From the NCBI RefSeq assembly GCF_020423045.1, contig NZ_CP081943.1:4650001-4714000 (forward strand): 64,000 bases of DNA. Reading direction: 5' to 3'. The notes under the pieces were generated by a model. That model had not been told where the DNA came from. It was given only the letters and a program-made list of their open reading frames with translations, and did not search any database. Shown here piece after piece: positions 34,531 to 44,065 of this stretch. The position numbers and the translations under genes were made by a program. Source of the DNA: Pseudomonas sp. MM213. GTDB lineage: Bacteria; Pseudomonadota; Gammaproteobacteria; Pseudomonadales; Pseudomonadaceae. The stretch's first letter is position 1; each line of letters starts with the position of its first letter.

Positions 34531-35311
34531 TTTTCTGCTCTACGCCCTGCTTGCAGGTCTGGCTCTGGCGCTGGTGGCGGGCCCGTTGGGTTCGTTCGTG
34601 GTCTGGCGGCGCATGGCCTATTTCGGCGACACCCTGTCCCACGCCGCCTTGCTCGGCGTGGCGCTGGGCTTCCTGCTGGATGTCAGCCCGACGGTGGCGG
34701 TCACTGTCGGCTGTTTGCTGTTGGCCGTGTTGCTGGTGACCTTGCAACAGCGTCAGCCGCTGGCGTCCGACACGCTTTTGGGAATTCTCGCACCGAGCAC
34801 GCTCTCTTTGGGCCTTGTCGTACTAAGCTTCATGCACGAAGTGCGGATCGACCTGATGGCCTATCTGTTCGGCGACTTGCTGGCGATCAGCCCGACCGAT
34901 CTGGCCTGGATTCTCGGTGGCAGCGCCGCTGTCATGGCCTTGCTGGTGACATTGTGGCGGCCATTGCTGGCGATCACAGTGCATGAAGAGCTGGCGAGGG
35001 TGGAAGGTCTGCCCGTGCCGGCGCTGCGCCTGACCTTGATGTTGCTGATCGCCGTGGTGATCGCGGTGGCGATGAAAATCGTCGGTGTGTTGCTGATTAC
35101 GTCGCTGTTGATCATCCCTGCGGCTGCGGCACAACGTCACGCCAAGTCGCCGGAACAGATGGCGCTGGGCGCGAGCCTGCTGGGCATGCTCGCCGTGTGT
35201 GGCGGGTTGGCGTTGTCCTGGTTCAAGGACACCCCGGCGGGCCCATCGATTGTTGTGACGGCCGCCGCACTGTTTCTGCTGAGTTTTGTCCTGCCCCGTC
35301 GAGGGGTGTAG
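34523..35311 (+). CDS. znuB: ZnuB zinc ABC transporter permease
   Basis: A 262-residue cluster 9 (ABC-3) permease with about eight membrane helices. Seen: [21 protein letters not shown] near residues 30-50 and the coupling region with [14 protein letters not shown]. It forms the channel for Zn(II) into the cytoplasm. The ATG at 34523 overlaps the end of znuC by 8 bases. The long upstream in-frame extension to 34373 lies within znuC and is not used. Confidence 0.93.
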   Translation: MADFLLYALLAGLALALVAGPLGSFVVWRRMAYFGDTLSHAALLGVALGFLLDVSPTVAVTVGCLLLAVLLVTLQQRQPLASDTLLGILAPSTLSLGLVVLSFMHEVRIDLMAYLFGDLLAISPTDLAWILGGSAAVMALLVTLWRPLLAITVHEELARVEGLPVPALRLTLMLLIAVVIAVAMKIVGVLLITSLLIIPAAAAQRHAKSPEQMALGASLLGMLAVCGGLALSWFKDTPAGPSIVVTAAALFLLSFVLPRRGV

Positions 35312-35348
35312 ACTTGCTCGTTTTTTGCGCAAATAGAGAGTCGCAGGA

Positions 35349-36065
35349 ATGAAGCCGTTCGCCTCCCGTTATCTGCTCCTTGTCGCATTTTCGCTGCTAC
35401 TGGGTGCATGCCAAAGCACGCCACCGGCGGCCACCGAGGCCACTGATGCGCGGGCCACGGCCATCGCACAGCTCGAGCAAAACCTCGCCAGCAGCGAACT
35501 GGCCACTGCCGAAGATCAATTGGCTGCCTTGCAGGCTGAGTCGCCAAACGACCCGTCCCTTGTGCAATACCAGCGGCAACTTGCCGAAGCCTATCTGCAA
35601 CGCAGCCAGATCGTGCTGCAAAAAGGCGATGTGAATGCTGCGGCGACCGCACTGAGCCGTGCGCGGGCGTTGATGCCCAAGGCGCCGGCGTTAACCGGTG
35701 GGGTCAACAACGCCATCGTCAACGCACGCAAGGCAGAGCTCGACAAAGCTGAAGCGGCGCTGTTGGCTGCCGAGGCAAAACCTCAGGCAAAAGTGATTGA
35801 TCCGACCGCTGAAAGCACCACCGTCGCGTTGAACCTCACCGATATGAGCAAACTTCGCCGGCAACTGGATGCGATCGCGGCTGATGTGGTGAATTACCAA
35901 TGTGACGTGAGCATTCAGGCGCCACGCACGCAGGACTACCCGTGGCTGGCGACGTTATTGACCAAGCGGGTAAAGAAGCTGGATTCGGGGTTTGACCTGA
36001 ATCTGGAGAAGCAGATCCTGCGCAATGTTCCGGCGCAGATGGTCTTGAGCCCGCGCAAACCCTAA
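35349..36065 (+). CDS. Lipoprotein with helical (TPR-like) repeats, PA5502-type
   Basis: A 238-residue protein with a lipoprotein signal ending LLLGAC (Cys20). The mature part is Ala-rich and helical: two or three TPR-like pairs over about 35-125 (ELATAEDQLAALQAESPNDPSLVQYQRQLAEAYL...), then a globular C-terminal part with one cysteine (NYQCDVSIQ). It starts 37 bases after znuB on the same strand, so it may be read through from the zinc operon, although no zinc-binding pattern is seen. Function unknown; it is probably a periplasm-facing outer-membrane protein. Confidence 0.72.
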   Translation: MKPFASRYLLLVAFSLLLGACQSTPPAATEATDARATAIAQLEQNLASSELATAEDQLAALQAESPNDPSLVQYQRQLAEAYLQRSQIVLQKGDVNAAATALSRARALMPKAPALTGGVNNAIVNARKAELDKAEAALLAAEAKPQAKVIDPTAESTTVALNLTDMSKLRRQLDAIAADVVNYQCDVSIQAPRTQDYPWLATLLTKRVKKLDSGFDLNLEKQILRNVPAQMVLSPRKP

Positions 36066-36070
36066 AAAGC

Positions 36071-36134
36071 ATCGCGAGCAGGCTCGCTCCCACAGGTTAG
36101 TTGCTGTTCCTGTGGGAGCGAGCCCGCTCGCGAA
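36071..36134. repeat. REPIN, GCGAGCAGGCTCGC type
   Basis: The 26-base arms (36071-36096, 36109-36134) are nearly perfect complements with a 12-base loop. Confidence 0.88.
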
Positions 36135-36273
36135 GGCGTCTGCCGCGCGTTCGTTATTGCCAAATGAAAGGTTGAATGCGGAATAAATGCTAATAACCTC
36201 TATACGGACAGGCTAAAATGCGCGCCCGGCTAACCGCTGATCCTTATTCAACGCGCCCCACAAGGTTCGCTAC

Positions 36274-37281
36274 GTGATCGAGTTTCAAAACGTCCACAAA
36301 ACCTACCGCGTCGCCGGTAAGGATATTCCCGCCCTGCACCCGACCAGTCTGTCGATTGAGAACGGTCAGGTTTTCGGCCTGATCGGTCATTCCGGTGCGG
36401 GAAAAAGTACCCTGCTGCGTCTGATCAATCGCCTGGAGAACTCCAGTGGCGGCAAGATCATCGTCGACGGCGAAGAAGTCACCGCGCTCGACGCCAGCGG
36501 CTTGCGGCGCTTCCGTCAGCAGGTCGGGATGATTTTCCAGCACTTCAACTTGCTGGCTTCCAAGACCGTGGCCGACAACGTCGCACTGCCGCTGACCCTC
36601 GCCGGTGAACTGTCGCGTGGCGAGATCGACCAGCGTGTCGCCGAGTTGCTGGCGCGGGTAGGTTTGTCCGACCACGCCAAAAAGTACCCGGCGCAGTTGT
36701 CGGGCGGCCAGAAGCAGCGTGTCGGCATTGCCCGCGCACTGGCGACCAAGCCGAAAATCCTGCTGTGCGATGAAGCCACCAGTGCACTGGACCCGCAGAC
36801 CACGGCGTCGGTCCTGCAATTGCTGGCCGAGATCAACCGCGAACTGAAACTGACCATTGTCCTGATCACCCACGAGATGGATGTGATCCGTCGCGTGTGC
36901 GACCAGGTGGCCGTGATGGACGCTGGCGTGATCGTCGAGCAAGGTTCGGTCGCTGAGGTGTTCCTGCACCCGAAACACCCGACTACTAAACGCTTCGTGC
37001 AAGAAGACGAGCAGATCGACGAAAGCGAACAGCGCGACGACTTTGCTCACGTGCCGGGCCGTATCGTGCGTCTGACCTTCCAGGGCGAAGCGACCTACGC
37101 GCCGTTGCTGGGAACCGTCGCTCGGGAAACGGGCGTGGACTACAGCATTCTGGCCGGCCGTATCGATCGCATCAAAGACATCCCCTATGGGCAACTGACC
37201 CTGGCGGTCACCGGCGGCGACATGGAGGCGGCGTTTGCCCGCTTCACCGCGGCTGACGTTCATATGGAGGTGCTTCGTTAA
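36274..37281 (+). CDS. metN: MetN methionine ABC transporter ATP-binding protein
   Basis: A 335-residue ATPase. Walker [10 protein letters not shown], signature [15 protein letters not shown], Walker [17 protein letters not shown]-loop [11 protein letters not shown]-terminal NIL domain (about 255-335) binds methionine and inhibits transport when cell methionine is high. The start is GTG at 36274 with AAGG upstream. First gene of metN-metI-metQ. No SAM riboswitch or MetJ box was recognised upstream. Confidence 0.94.
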   Translation: MIEFQNVHKTYRVAGKDIPALHPTSLSIENGQVFGLIGHSGAGKSTLLRLINRLENSSGGKIIVDGEEVTALDASGLRRFRQQVGMIFQHFNLLASKTVADNVALPLTLAGELSRGEIDQRVAELLARVGLSDHAKKYPAQLSGGQKQRVGIARALATKPKILLCDEATSALDPQTTASVLQLLAEINRELKLTIVLITHEMDVIRRVCDQVAVMDAGVIVEQGSVAEVFLHPKHPTTKRFVQEDEQIDESEQRDDFAHVPGRIVRLTFQGEATYAPLLGTVARETGVDYSILAGRIDRIKDIPYGQLTLAVTGGDMEAAFARFTAADVHMEVLR

Positions 37282-37955
37282 TGGAAGCTCTGACAACGTT
37301 TTTCGCCAACATCGATTGGTTCGAAATCTGGCTGGCCACCGGCGACACCCTGCTGATGCTCGGCGGTTCGCTGCTGTTCACCGTTTTGCTGGGCCTGCCG
37401 CTGGGCGTGCTGTTGTTTCTCTGCAGCCCGCGTCAGTTGCTGGAAGCCAAAGGCGTATACGCGATGTTGTCGCTGGTGGTGAACATCCTGCGTTCATTGC
37501 CCTTCATCATTTTGCTAATTGTGATGATCCCGTTCACCGTGTTGATCACCGGCACTTCGCTGGGTGTCGCCGGTGCGATTCCGCCGCTGGTGGTCGGTGC
37601 CACGCCGTTCTTCGCGCGTCTGGTGGAAACCGCCTTGCGTGAAGTGGATCGCGGCATCATCGAAGCGACCCAGGCCATGGGCGCGACGACACGTCAGATC
37701 ATCACCAACGCCTTGCTGCCGGAAGCCCGCCCGGGCATCTTCGCGGCGATTACGGTGACAGCTATTACACTGGTGTCCTACACGGCGATGGCCGGTGTGG
37801 TTGGCGCCGGTGGTCTGGGTGACCTGGCGATCCGTTTCGGATACCAGCGTTTCCAGACTGACGTGATGGTCGTCACGGTGGTGTTGCTGCTGGTGTTGGT
37901 TCAAGTGCTGCAAACGGTTGGCGACAAGTTGGTCGTACACTTCTCGCGCAAATAA
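37281..37955 (+). CDS. metI: MetI methionine ABC transporter permease
   Basis: A 224-residue BPD-type permease with five membrane helices and the EAA coupling loop (ALREVDRGIIEATQAMGATTRQIITNALLPEA). It overlaps the metN stop by one base (TAATG), so translation is coupled. Imports D- and L-methionine with MetN and MetQ. Confidence 0.94.
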   Translation: MEALTTFFANIDWFEIWLATGDTLLMLGGSLLFTVLLGLPLGVLLFLCSPRQLLEAKGVYAMLSLVVNILRSLPFIILLIVMIPFTVLITGTSLGVAGAIPPLVVGATPFFARLVETALREVDRGIIEATQAMGATTRQIITNALLPEARPGIFAAITVTAITLVSYTAMAGVVGAGGLGDLAIRFGYQRFQTDVMVVTVVLLLVLVQVLQTVGDKLVVHFSRK

Positions 37956-38029
37956 TTTATGAGCAGGCCATTCGCTGGCGGGCGCCGCAAACAGGCGCCG
38001 CAAGCGGATATTCACAAGGAGTTAGCTGA

Positions 38030-38800
38030 ATGAAAAAACTACTCGTCGCGTTCGCTGCCGTTGCAGCCTTTTCTGCCCACGCCGACACCCTGACCGTTGC
38101 GGCCACCCCGGTCCCGCACGCAGAAATCCTCGAATTCGTGAAACCGGCCCTGGCCAAAGAAGGCGTGGACCTGAAGGTCAAAGTCTTCACCGATTACATT
38201 CAGCCGAACGTGCAAGTGGCGGAAAAGCGTCTGGACGCCAACTTCTTCCAGCACCAGCCGTACCTCGATGAGTTCAACAAGGCCAAGGGCACTAATCTGG
38301 TTTCCGTAGCCGGTGTGCACCTGGAACCGCTGGGTGCTTATTCCAGCAAGTACAAGGCACTGACCGAACTGCCGGGCGGCGCCACCGTGGTGATCCCGAA
38401 CGACGCCACCAACGGCGGCCGCGCTTTGCTGCTGCTGGCCAAGGCTGGCCTGATCAAGTTGAAGGATTCGAACAACATCCTGTCGACCGTCAAGGACATC
38501 ACCGAGAACGCCAAGGACCTGAAATTCCGCGAACTGGAAGCCGCAACCATCCCGCGCGTGCTGACCCAGGTCGACCTGGCGCTGATCAACACTAACTATG
38601 CGCTGGAAGCCAAGCTCGATCCGGCCAAGGATGCTCTGGTCATCGAAGGCAGCGACTCGCCGTACGTGAACATCCTCGTTGCCCGCCCGGACGACAAGGA
38701 CAGCGAAGACATGAAGAAACTGGTTGCCGCGCTGCACAGCCCGGAAGTGAAAGCCTTCATTCTCGAGAAGTACAAAGGCGCTGTGGTGCCGGCGTTCTGA
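38030..38800 (+). CDS. metQ: MetQ methionine-binding protein (NlpA family)
   Basis: A 256-residue binding protein. The signal MKKLLVAFAAVAAFSAHA is cleaved before DTLTV with no lipobox cysteine, so unlike E. coli MetQ it should be a soluble periplasmic protein. Family signatures: VAATPVPHAEILEFVKP, DYIQPNVQVAEKRLDANFFQHQPYLD, PNDATNGGRALLLL and ALINTNYAL. AAGGAG precedes the ATG. It ends the operon and is followed by a strong terminator. Confidence 0.93.
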   Translation: MKKLLVAFAAVAAFSAHADTLTVAATPVPHAEILEFVKPALAKEGVDLKVKVFTDYIQPNVQVAEKRLDANFFQHQPYLDEFNKAKGTNLVSVAGVHLEPLGAYSSKYKALTELPGGATVVIPNDATNGGRALLLLAKAGLIKLKDSNNILSTVKDITENAKDLKFRELEAATIPRVLTQVDLALINTNYALEAKLDPAKDALVIEGSDSPYVNILVARPDDKDSEDMKKLVAALHSPEVKAFILEKYKGAVVPAF

Positions 38801-38815
38801 TCTGACGCTGTAACG

Positions 38816-38851
38816 AAAAATGGGGCGCATTCAATGCGCCCCATTTTTTTT
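38816..38851 (+). terminator. Terminator of metNIQ
   Basis: TGGGGCGCA stem (38821-38829 with 38835-38843), 5-base loop, flanked by an A-run and eight T: a strong bidirectional intrinsic terminator. Confidence 0.92.
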
Positions 38852-38870
38852 GCCCGAAACACACGCCCCC

Positions 38871-38938
38871 TGTAGGAGCCAGGCTTGCCGGCGAAGGCGT
38901 CCGAGAGATCGCCTTCGCCGGCAAGCCTGGCTCCTACA
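38871..38938. repeat. REPIN with perfect 29-base arms
   Basis: 38871-38899 and 38910-38938 are exact reverse complements (core GGCTTGCCGGCGAAGGCG). It lies between the metNIQ terminator and the convergent sco gene, at the place where PAO1 gene order changes. Confidence 0.93.
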
Positions 38939-38950
38939 AGGACGTGGGGT

Positions 38951-39586
38951 TTATTTACGGTTGAGCATTACGGGCAATTGCGCCACCAGCTTCGCGTTGT
39001 TCAACGGCGCCCGGATAAACCCGCGCTGTGTCCCGTCCGGCCCGATCACCGCCAGGTTGCCGCTGTGATCAACCGTGTAGTTCGGTTTGCTGGTGTCCGC
39101 CGGAATGAACGGAATGCTCACCGCGTTGGCCAGTTTCTGAATGTCTTCCACCGACGTCGCCGTCAGGCCCTGGAACTGCGGATCAAAGTAGCCCAGGTAT
39201 TGCTTGAGCTGCTTTGGCGTGTCGCGGTTCGGGTCGACGCTGACCAGCACGATCTGCAATTTATCCACAGCCTCCGGCGGCAGTTCGCTCTTGATCTGGC
39301 GCAGTTGGGCGAGGGTGGTGGGGCAGATGTCCGGGCAGAAGGTGTAGCCGAAGAACAGCAGGCTCCACTTGTCTTTCAGCGCGTTGACCGCCACCGGTTT
39401 GCCGTCCTGATCGGTCATCGTCACGTCCGGCAGATTACGGCTTTGTGGCAACAGGATGATCCCGGCGTCGATCAACGCGGTCGGGTCGCCCTGGCCTTTG
39501 CCGGACAGCACTTTATTGATGGTCAGGCCCAGAACCAGTGCGATCAGGGCAACAAGGATGAAGACGGTTTTCTGGGTTCGAGTCAT
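38951..39586 (-). CDS. SCO1/SenC family copper chaperone
   Basis: A 211-residue protein with an N-terminal membrane anchor (about 8-26) and a periplasmic thioredoxin fold. Copper ligands: Cys84-Pro-Asp-Ile-Cys88 and His174 in TVDHSGN. Sco proteins deliver copper to the CuA site of cytochrome c oxidase subunit II. It overlaps ctaB by ATGA and is the last gene of the aa3 oxidase cluster (PA0114 position). The open frame running up to 40306 is the shadow of ctaB; ATG 39586 is the true start. Confidence 0.93.
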   Translation of the reverse strand: MTRTQKTVFILVALIALVLGLTINKVLSGKGQGDPTALIDAGIILLPQSRNLPDVTMTDQDGKPVAVNALKDKWSLLFFGYTFCPDICPTTLAQLRQIKSELPPEAVDKLQIVLVSVDPNRDTPKQLKQYLGYFDPQFQGLTATSVEDIQKLANAVSIPFIPADTSKPNYTVDHSGNLAVIGPDGTQRGFIRAPLNNAKLVAQLPVMLNRK

Positions 39587-40482
39587 AGGTTCAACAGTAG
39601 GTAGTGGTCTACGAGCAGCGCGATAAACAACAGGAACAAGTAGTAAATAGAGTACTTGAACGTGTTGATCGCCGCGTGCGGTCGAGTGCCACGGTACAGC
39701 ACCACGGCCCATTGCAGAAACCTTGCGCCCAGTCCCAACGCACAAATCAGGTAAAGCATGCCGCTCATGTGGATCACATACGGCATCAGGCTCACGGCCA
39801 GCAGCGCGAAGGTATAGAGCAGGATGTGAATCTTGGTGTAGTGCTCGCCGTGGGTTACCGGCAGCATCGGAATGTCGGCCTTGGCGTATTCCTCTTTGCG
39901 GTGAATCGCCAGCGCCCAGAAGTGCGGCGGGGTCCAGGCGAAGATGATCAGCACCAGCAACAACGGTTCGGCGCTGATGTGGCCGGTGGCGGCGGTCCAG
40001 CCGAGCAGCGGCGGGGCGGCACCGGCGAGGCCGCCGATGACAATGTTCTGCGGCGTCGCGCGTTTGAGGAAACCGGTGTAGACCACCGCGTAACCGAGCA
40101 AGGAGGCGAGGGTCAGCCAAGCGGTCAGCGGGTTGGTGAAGGCCAGCAGCAACGCCTGGCCCAGCACCGCCAGCACCAATGCGAACGTCAGCGCCGCCGT
40201 CGGTGAGACCCGGCCTTCGGCCAAGGGGCGTTTGTGGGTTCGGGCCATCACCGCGTCGATGCGTCGGTCCACCACATGATTCACCGCCGCCGCACCGCCG
40301 GCACACAAGGCGATCCCCAGATTACCGAACACCAGCACGGTCCATGGCACCCCGGCGCGGGTCGCGAGGAACATGCCGACCAGCGAGGTGATGAGCATCA
40401 GCACCACCACTTTCGGCTTGGTCAGCTCCAGGTAGTCACGCCAGATCGCCTGGTTGTGACGTGCGCCGATCAGAGTCGCCAT
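39583..40482 (-). CDS. ctaB: Protoheme IX farnesyltransferase (heme O synthase)
   Basis: A 299-residue UbiA-family enzyme with about nine membrane helices. First Asp-rich site [25 protein letters not shown] (about 68-92) and a second motif near [15 protein letters not shown]. It attaches farnesyl to heme b to make heme O, the precursor of heme A for the oxidase. It overlaps both ctaA (13 bases) and sco (4 bases), so the three are cotranslated. Also named cyoE. Confidence 0.94.
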   Translation of the reverse strand: MATLIGARHNQAIWRDYLELTKPKVVVLMLITSLVGMFLATRAGVPWTVLVFGNLGIALCAGGAAAVNHVVDRRIDAVMARTHKRPLAEGRVSPTAALTFALVLAVLGQALLLAFTNPLTAWLTLASLLGYAVVYTGFLKRATPQNIVIGGLAGAAPPLLGWTAATGHISAEPLLLVLIIFAWTPPHFWALAIHRKEEYAKADIPMLPVTHGEHYTKIHILLYTFALLAVSLMPYVIHMSGMLYLICALGLGARFLQWAVVLYRGTRPHAAINTFKYSIYYLFLLFIALLVDHYLLLNL

Positions 40483-41543
40483 GGCATCTCTCCTTTTATT
40501 GTTATGGGCCCGGCTGAATGTTTACGCGGGCTGAACCGCCAGCGTGTCGGTTGTTTGACCCGAACCAGACTGGTTCGCGCGTGATAATTGACCAGCACCA
40601 TCGTCAGCAGCAGCGCTGCACCACCGGCGTTATGCGCGACGGCCACCGGCAGCGGCAGGTGGAACAGCACGTTGCTGATACCGAGGGTGATTTGTGCGGC
40701 GAGGGCAATCAGCACCAGCCCGGCCAGGCGCGTCATGCCGACGACTTTCAGTTGCCATGCAAGGCCGAGCAGCACCACTGTCACCAACAGCGCGCCGATA
40801 CGGTGAGTCAGGTGAATCGCCGTGCGAGCATCGCTGTCGAGCTGCCCGCCCAGGTAATTGGGGCCGATGTGTTGGGTCAGGTGAAAGCCGTTGGCGAAGT
40901 CCGCCGGTGGCAGCCATTGCCCGTGGCAGGTCGGGAAGTCGATGCAGGCCACCGCCGCGTAGTTGGAGCTGACCCATCCGCCGAGGGCGATTTGCAGAAT
41001 GACCAGCAACAACCCGGCCGTCGCCCAGTACTGCAAGCGCCGGGGCACGGTCAGCGCAGGCAGCACGCCGGACAGGCGCAGGGTCAGCAGAAACAACAGG
41101 CTCAACGTCGCGAACCCGCCGAGCAAATGCCCCGTCACCACTTGCGGCCAAAGCTTGAGCGTCACCGTCCACATGCCGAACGCTGCTTGGGCAATCACCA
41201 CCGCCAACAGAAACAACGGCAGCTTCACCGGTTGCCCCGGATGACGACGATGCACCCACGCGCGACCGGCCAGCACCGAGATCAACAGCCCCAGCGTGCC
41301 GGCGAAGTAACGGTGGACCATCTCGTTCCAGCCCTTGTGCGCTTCGACAGGCGCATCGGGAAAGTGCAGTTCGGCATGCGCCAGCTGGGCTTCGCTTTTC
41401 GGCACGCTGATAAAGCCGTAGCAGCCCGGCCAGTCCGGGCAGCCGAGACCGGCGTGGGTCAGGCGCGTGTAGGCGCCGAGCAGCACCACAATCAGTGCCA
41501 GCAAGGTGGCAAACAGCGCGAGGCGAAATCCAGGTTTGGCCAT
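40470..41543 (-). CDS. ctaA: COX15/CtaA heme A synthase
   Basis: A 357-residue membrane protein with about eight helices. Seen: [18 protein letters not shown] near residues 27-44 (the first paired cysteines), [33 protein letters not shown] and THRIGALLV, giving the four heme-ligand histidines of the family. Converts heme O to heme A. It lies directly after the Sco-like unknown gene (10-base gap) and overlaps ctaB. Confidence 0.94.
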   Translation of the reverse strand: MAKPGFRLALFATLLALIVVLLGAYTRLTHAGLGCPDWPGCYGFISVPKSEAQLAHAELHFPDAPVEAHKGWNEMVHRYFAGTLGLLISVLAGRAWVHRRHPGQPVKLPLFLLAVVIAQAAFGMWTVTLKLWPQVVTGHLLGGFATLSLLFLLTLRLSGVLPALTVPRRLQYWATAGLLLVILQIALGGWVSSNYAAVACIDFPTCHGQWLPPADFANGFHLTQHIGPNYLGGQLDSDARTAIHLTHRIGALLVTVVLLGLAWQLKVVGMTRLAGLVLIALAAQITLGISNVLFHLPLPVAVAHNAGGAALLLTMVLVNYHARTSLVRVKQPTRWRFSPRKHSAGPITIKGEMPWRL

Positions 41544-41553
41544 GACGATGCCC

Positions 41554-42147
41554 TTATCCGATGTTCGACAGTTTCAGCAGATGGCGCAGGTCGTTGAGCA
41601 AGTCCTTGCCCTTCACCGTCGGGTCGTAGCGCAGCACCAGATTGCCGTGGGGGTCGATGATCCACAGGTGCGGCGTGTCATTGCTCTGAGCGCCTTTGGT
41701 GTAGGTCGGCAGGTCCAGGGAATACCGCTGCAACTGCGGGTACTCGCGTTGAAGTTTAGTCTCGTAATCGCTGTTCAGCGGCTGCGCGGTGGCGATGGCA
41801 TGACTGGCGCGGGACGCGTCGCGACCGAGGCCGATCTGGATTTGCCGGGCTAGGTACACCAGTTGCTGGCAGTCCACCGCACACGCCTTCGGTGCCGTGA
41901 CCAGTAGTTGCCAGCGCTCTTCCTGCGCCTGCACGCCAAGGTCGGCGCGGGTCTGGCCGTTGCCGATCAGTTCGCCGTGATAGCTGCGGCCTTCCGGCAC
42001 CCAGAAATTCAGTTTGTACATGCCGGTGGCGAGGATCATCGGGCCGATCACCACGAGCAGGATCAGTAACAGCTGCAAGCGACCCTTGCGCCGGTTCGCC
42101 GGCGTTTTCGCTTCAGACATGCTGGGTGGATTCATGGCCGCTCCCAT
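41554..42147 (-). CDS. Membrane-anchored protein with Sco-like CxxxC, oxidase-cluster gene of unknown function
   Basis: A 197-residue protein with one N-terminal membrane helix (about 23-43) and a periplasmic domain. It has Cys89-Ala-Val-Asp-Cys93, the same C-x3-C spacing as Sco proteins, and later PHLWIIDPHGNLVLRYDP with His160/His167, where Sco carries its third copper ligand before a similar DHSGN turn. This suggests a divergent thioredoxin-fold relative, perhaps in copper or redox handling. It overlaps the SURF1 gene by 35 bases. AAGGAG lies 7 nt before the ATG at 42147. It is the PA0111-type protein, not characterised to my knowledge. Confidence 0.75.
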   Translation of the reverse strand: MGAAMNPPSMSEAKTPANRRKGRLQLLLILLVVIGPMILATGMYKLNFWVPEGRSYHGELIGNGQTRADLGVQAQEERWQLLVTAPKACAVDCQQLVYLARQIQIGLGRDASRASHAIATAQPLNSDYETKLQREYPQLQRYSLDLPTYTKGAQSNDTPHLWIIDPHGNLVLRYDPTVKGKDLLNDLRHLLKLSNIG

Positions 42148-42853
42148 GGTGTTTCTCCTTTGCGTTGTGCCAGCCGAGGTAGATAAAAAGGCCGAGCAGG
42201 GCGATCGACATGGCGAACCACTGCACGGCATAAGCGATGTGTTTTTCCGGCCCTGTGGCGACGATCGGCCAGTCGGCCCGGTAGGTCGCAAGGCTGTTTT
42301 CTGCGCGTAATTCGTAGGCAAACCCTTCACGGCCCAACGCGGACCAGAGCTTGGTCGGCTCGACCGCTGTGATCAGCTGCGGCCAGGTTGTGCTGTCCGG
42401 GTCAGCGTGTAATTGAAACGTCGCGCCGGGGGAAACGTAGACCCAGGCATCGAGACTCAATGCCTGGGCGGGTGTGGTGAATTGCGGCGGCGTGCGCCGG
42501 TCCGGCCATGGCAGCCAGCCGCGATTGACCAGCAGCCAGAGCCCGGTCGCCTGATCCTGAAACGGTTGCAGCAGCTCGACGCCAACCTTGCCGTCGCGTT
42601 GACGGTTATCCAGCAGCAGACTGTGCGCGGCGTCGAACTGGCCGTGCAGGCGAACCCGGCGAAAGGCCGGATCCTCGGTGTGTGGCAGTTCGGTGCTGGC
42701 CATCGGTTCGGCGGCACGGCGTTCGGCGTAGGTGTGCAGCAGCGCGCTTTTCTCTGCGCCACGGCCCAGTTGCCAGAAGCCGAGCGACACCAGCAGCGGC
42801 AGCAGGAGGGCGACCACCAGCGTCGGCACGATGCCCGGCCGAAAGCGCTTCAT
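42113..42853 (-). CDS. SURF1 family oxidase assembly protein
   Basis: A 246-residue protein with membrane helices near each end (about 9-27 and 208-228) and a periplasmic domain between. Family motifs: LGFWQLGRGAEK, FRRVRLHGQFD, LLDNRQRDGKVGVELLQPF, LLVNRGWLPW and HIAYAVQWFAMSIAL. SURF1 helps insert heme A into oxidase subunit I. Part of the minus-strand cox cluster; it overlaps the following gene by 35 bases. Confidence 0.93.
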   Translation of the reverse strand: MKRFRPGIVPTLVVALLLPLLVSLGFWQLGRGAEKSALLHTYAERRAAEPMASTELPHTEDPAFRRVRLHGQFDAAHSLLLDNRQRDGKVGVELLQPFQDQATGLWLLVNRGWLPWPDRRTPPQFTTPAQALSLDAWVYVSPGATFQLHADPDSTTWPQLITAVEPTKLWSALGREGFAYELRAENSLATYRADWPIVATGPEKHIAYAVQWFAMSIALLGLFIYLGWHNAKEKHHGSGHESTQHV

Positions 42854-42923
42854 GGCGTCGCCAGAAAGTCATTGGTCGCGATAGCTATACTCAAGTGCAT
42901 CGCCTGTCCCCCGGAGTCCCACC

Positions 42924-43127
42924 ATGCTCAAAGCAGCCATCGTCCTGATGCTGATTGCCACGGTTGTCAGCCTGTTCAGCGGCCTGTTTTTTCTGGTCAA
43001 GGACGACAGCAGCTCGAACCGCCTCGTCATTGCCTTGAGTGTCCGTGTTGCCCTGGCCGCTGTTACCGTCGGCTTGATCGCCTGGGGTTTTTTCAGCGGC
43101 CAGTTAGTCTCTACTGCGCCTTGGTAA
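42924..43127 (+). CDS. DUF2909 twin-transmembrane protein
   Basis: A 67-residue protein with two membrane helices (about 4-25 and 40-60) around a short polar loop (KDDSSSNR). DUF2909 family; the same small gene sits inside the cox cluster of P. aeruginosa (PA0109) by memory. It is on the plus strand, opposite to all oxidase genes around it, between SURF1 and coIII, so it is not cotranscribed with them here. Function unknown. Confidence 0.82.
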   Translation: MLKAAIVLMLIATVVSLFSGLFFLVKDDSSSNRLVIALSVRVALAAVTVGLIAWGFFSGQLVSTAPW

Positions 43128-43128
43128 C

Positions 43129-43158
43129 TTGTAGGAGCCAGCTTGCTGGCTCCTACAA
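43129..43158. repeat. Compact REP-derived hairpin covering the coIII stop codon
   Basis: The 14-base arms (43129-43142, 43145-43158) are exact complements with a 2-base loop. It carries the TGTAGGAGCC...GGCTCCTACA ends of the REPINs without their centre. The TAG stop of coIII (43153-43155) lies within the right arm. Confidence 0.85.
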
Positions 43159-44040
43159 CACGTAGACGAAAATGAACAACCCGATCCACACGACATCCAC
43201 GAAGTGCCAATACCAGCTCGCTGCCTCGAATCCGAATTGGTGCTCGTTATCGAAGTGTCCGCGCAGGATTCGCATCAGCATCACAAACAAAATGATGGTG
43301 CCAATGGTTACGTGGGCGCCGTGGAATCCGGTGAGCATGAAGAACGTCGCGCCATAGATGCCCGAACCCAGAGTCAGGCCCAGTTCGTGATAGGCGTGGA
43401 TGTACTCTTCGGCCTGGAAGCCGAGGAATGCGCAGCCCAGCAACACGGTGATCGCCAGCCAGATTTTCAACGCGCCGCGATGGCCTTTTCTCAAGGCGTG
43501 GTGGGCGATGGTTATCGTGACGCTGGAACTCACCAGCAACACGGTATTGAGCAACGGCAGGCCCCAGGGGCTGATGACTTCCTTCGGGGGCACAAAGAGT
43601 TTGGAGTCCGGGTTGTTCAGCAGCGGCCAGGTCCACTGGAAGGCAGGCCACAGCATGTGGGCGAGGCCTTTGGTGCCTTCGCCACCAAGTGCCGGTCCGG
43701 ACACGTGGCGCACGTAAAACAGCGCACCGAAAAAGGCGATGAAGAACATCACCTCCGAGAAAATGAACCAGCTCATGCCCCAGCGGAACGAGCGATCCAT
43801 CTGCGCGCTGTACAAACCGCTGCGACTTTCCTTGATCACCGTGCCGAACCAGCCGAACAGCATGTACGCCAGCAGCAGGCCGCCGACGAAAAAGATCAAC
43901 GGGCCGTGGGATTCCGGCCGCGCCGCTTTCAGATCGTTGAACCAGGTGGCCAGGCCATACACGGTGATGAACATCCCGACCGTGGCGATGATCGGCCATT
44001 TGCTTTGGGCCGGTACGTAATAGTGCTCATGAGTTGCCAT
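43153..44040 (-). CDS. coIII: Cytochrome c oxidase subunit III
   Basis: A 295-residue subunit with seven membrane helices. Family signatures: FRWGMSWFIFSEVMFFIAFFGALFYVRH, FQAEEYIHAYHELGLTLGSGIYGATFFMLTGFHGAHVTIG and the C-terminal SWYWHFVDVVWIGLFIFVYV. Part of the aa3 oxidase with coxA and coxB. It follows ctaG by 25 bases. The stop codon lies inside a REP hairpin, which probably also ends or protects the mRNA. Confidence 0.95.
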   Translation of the reverse strand: MATHEHYYVPAQSKWPIIATVGMFITVYGLATWFNDLKAARPESHGPLIFFVGGLLLAYMLFGWFGTVIKESRSGLYSAQMDRSFRWGMSWFIFSEVMFFIAFFGALFYVRHVSGPALGGEGTKGLAHMLWPAFQWTWPLLNNPDSKLFVPPKEVISPWGLPLLNTVLLVSSSVTITIAHHALRKGHRGALKIWLAITVLLGCAFLGFQAEEYIHAYHELGLTLGSGIYGATFFMLTGFHGAHVTIGTIILFVMLMRILRGHFDNEHQFGFEAASWYWHFVDVVWIGLFIFVYVL

Positions 44041-44065
44041 TTATTGTTCTCCTTATCGGGCACGC

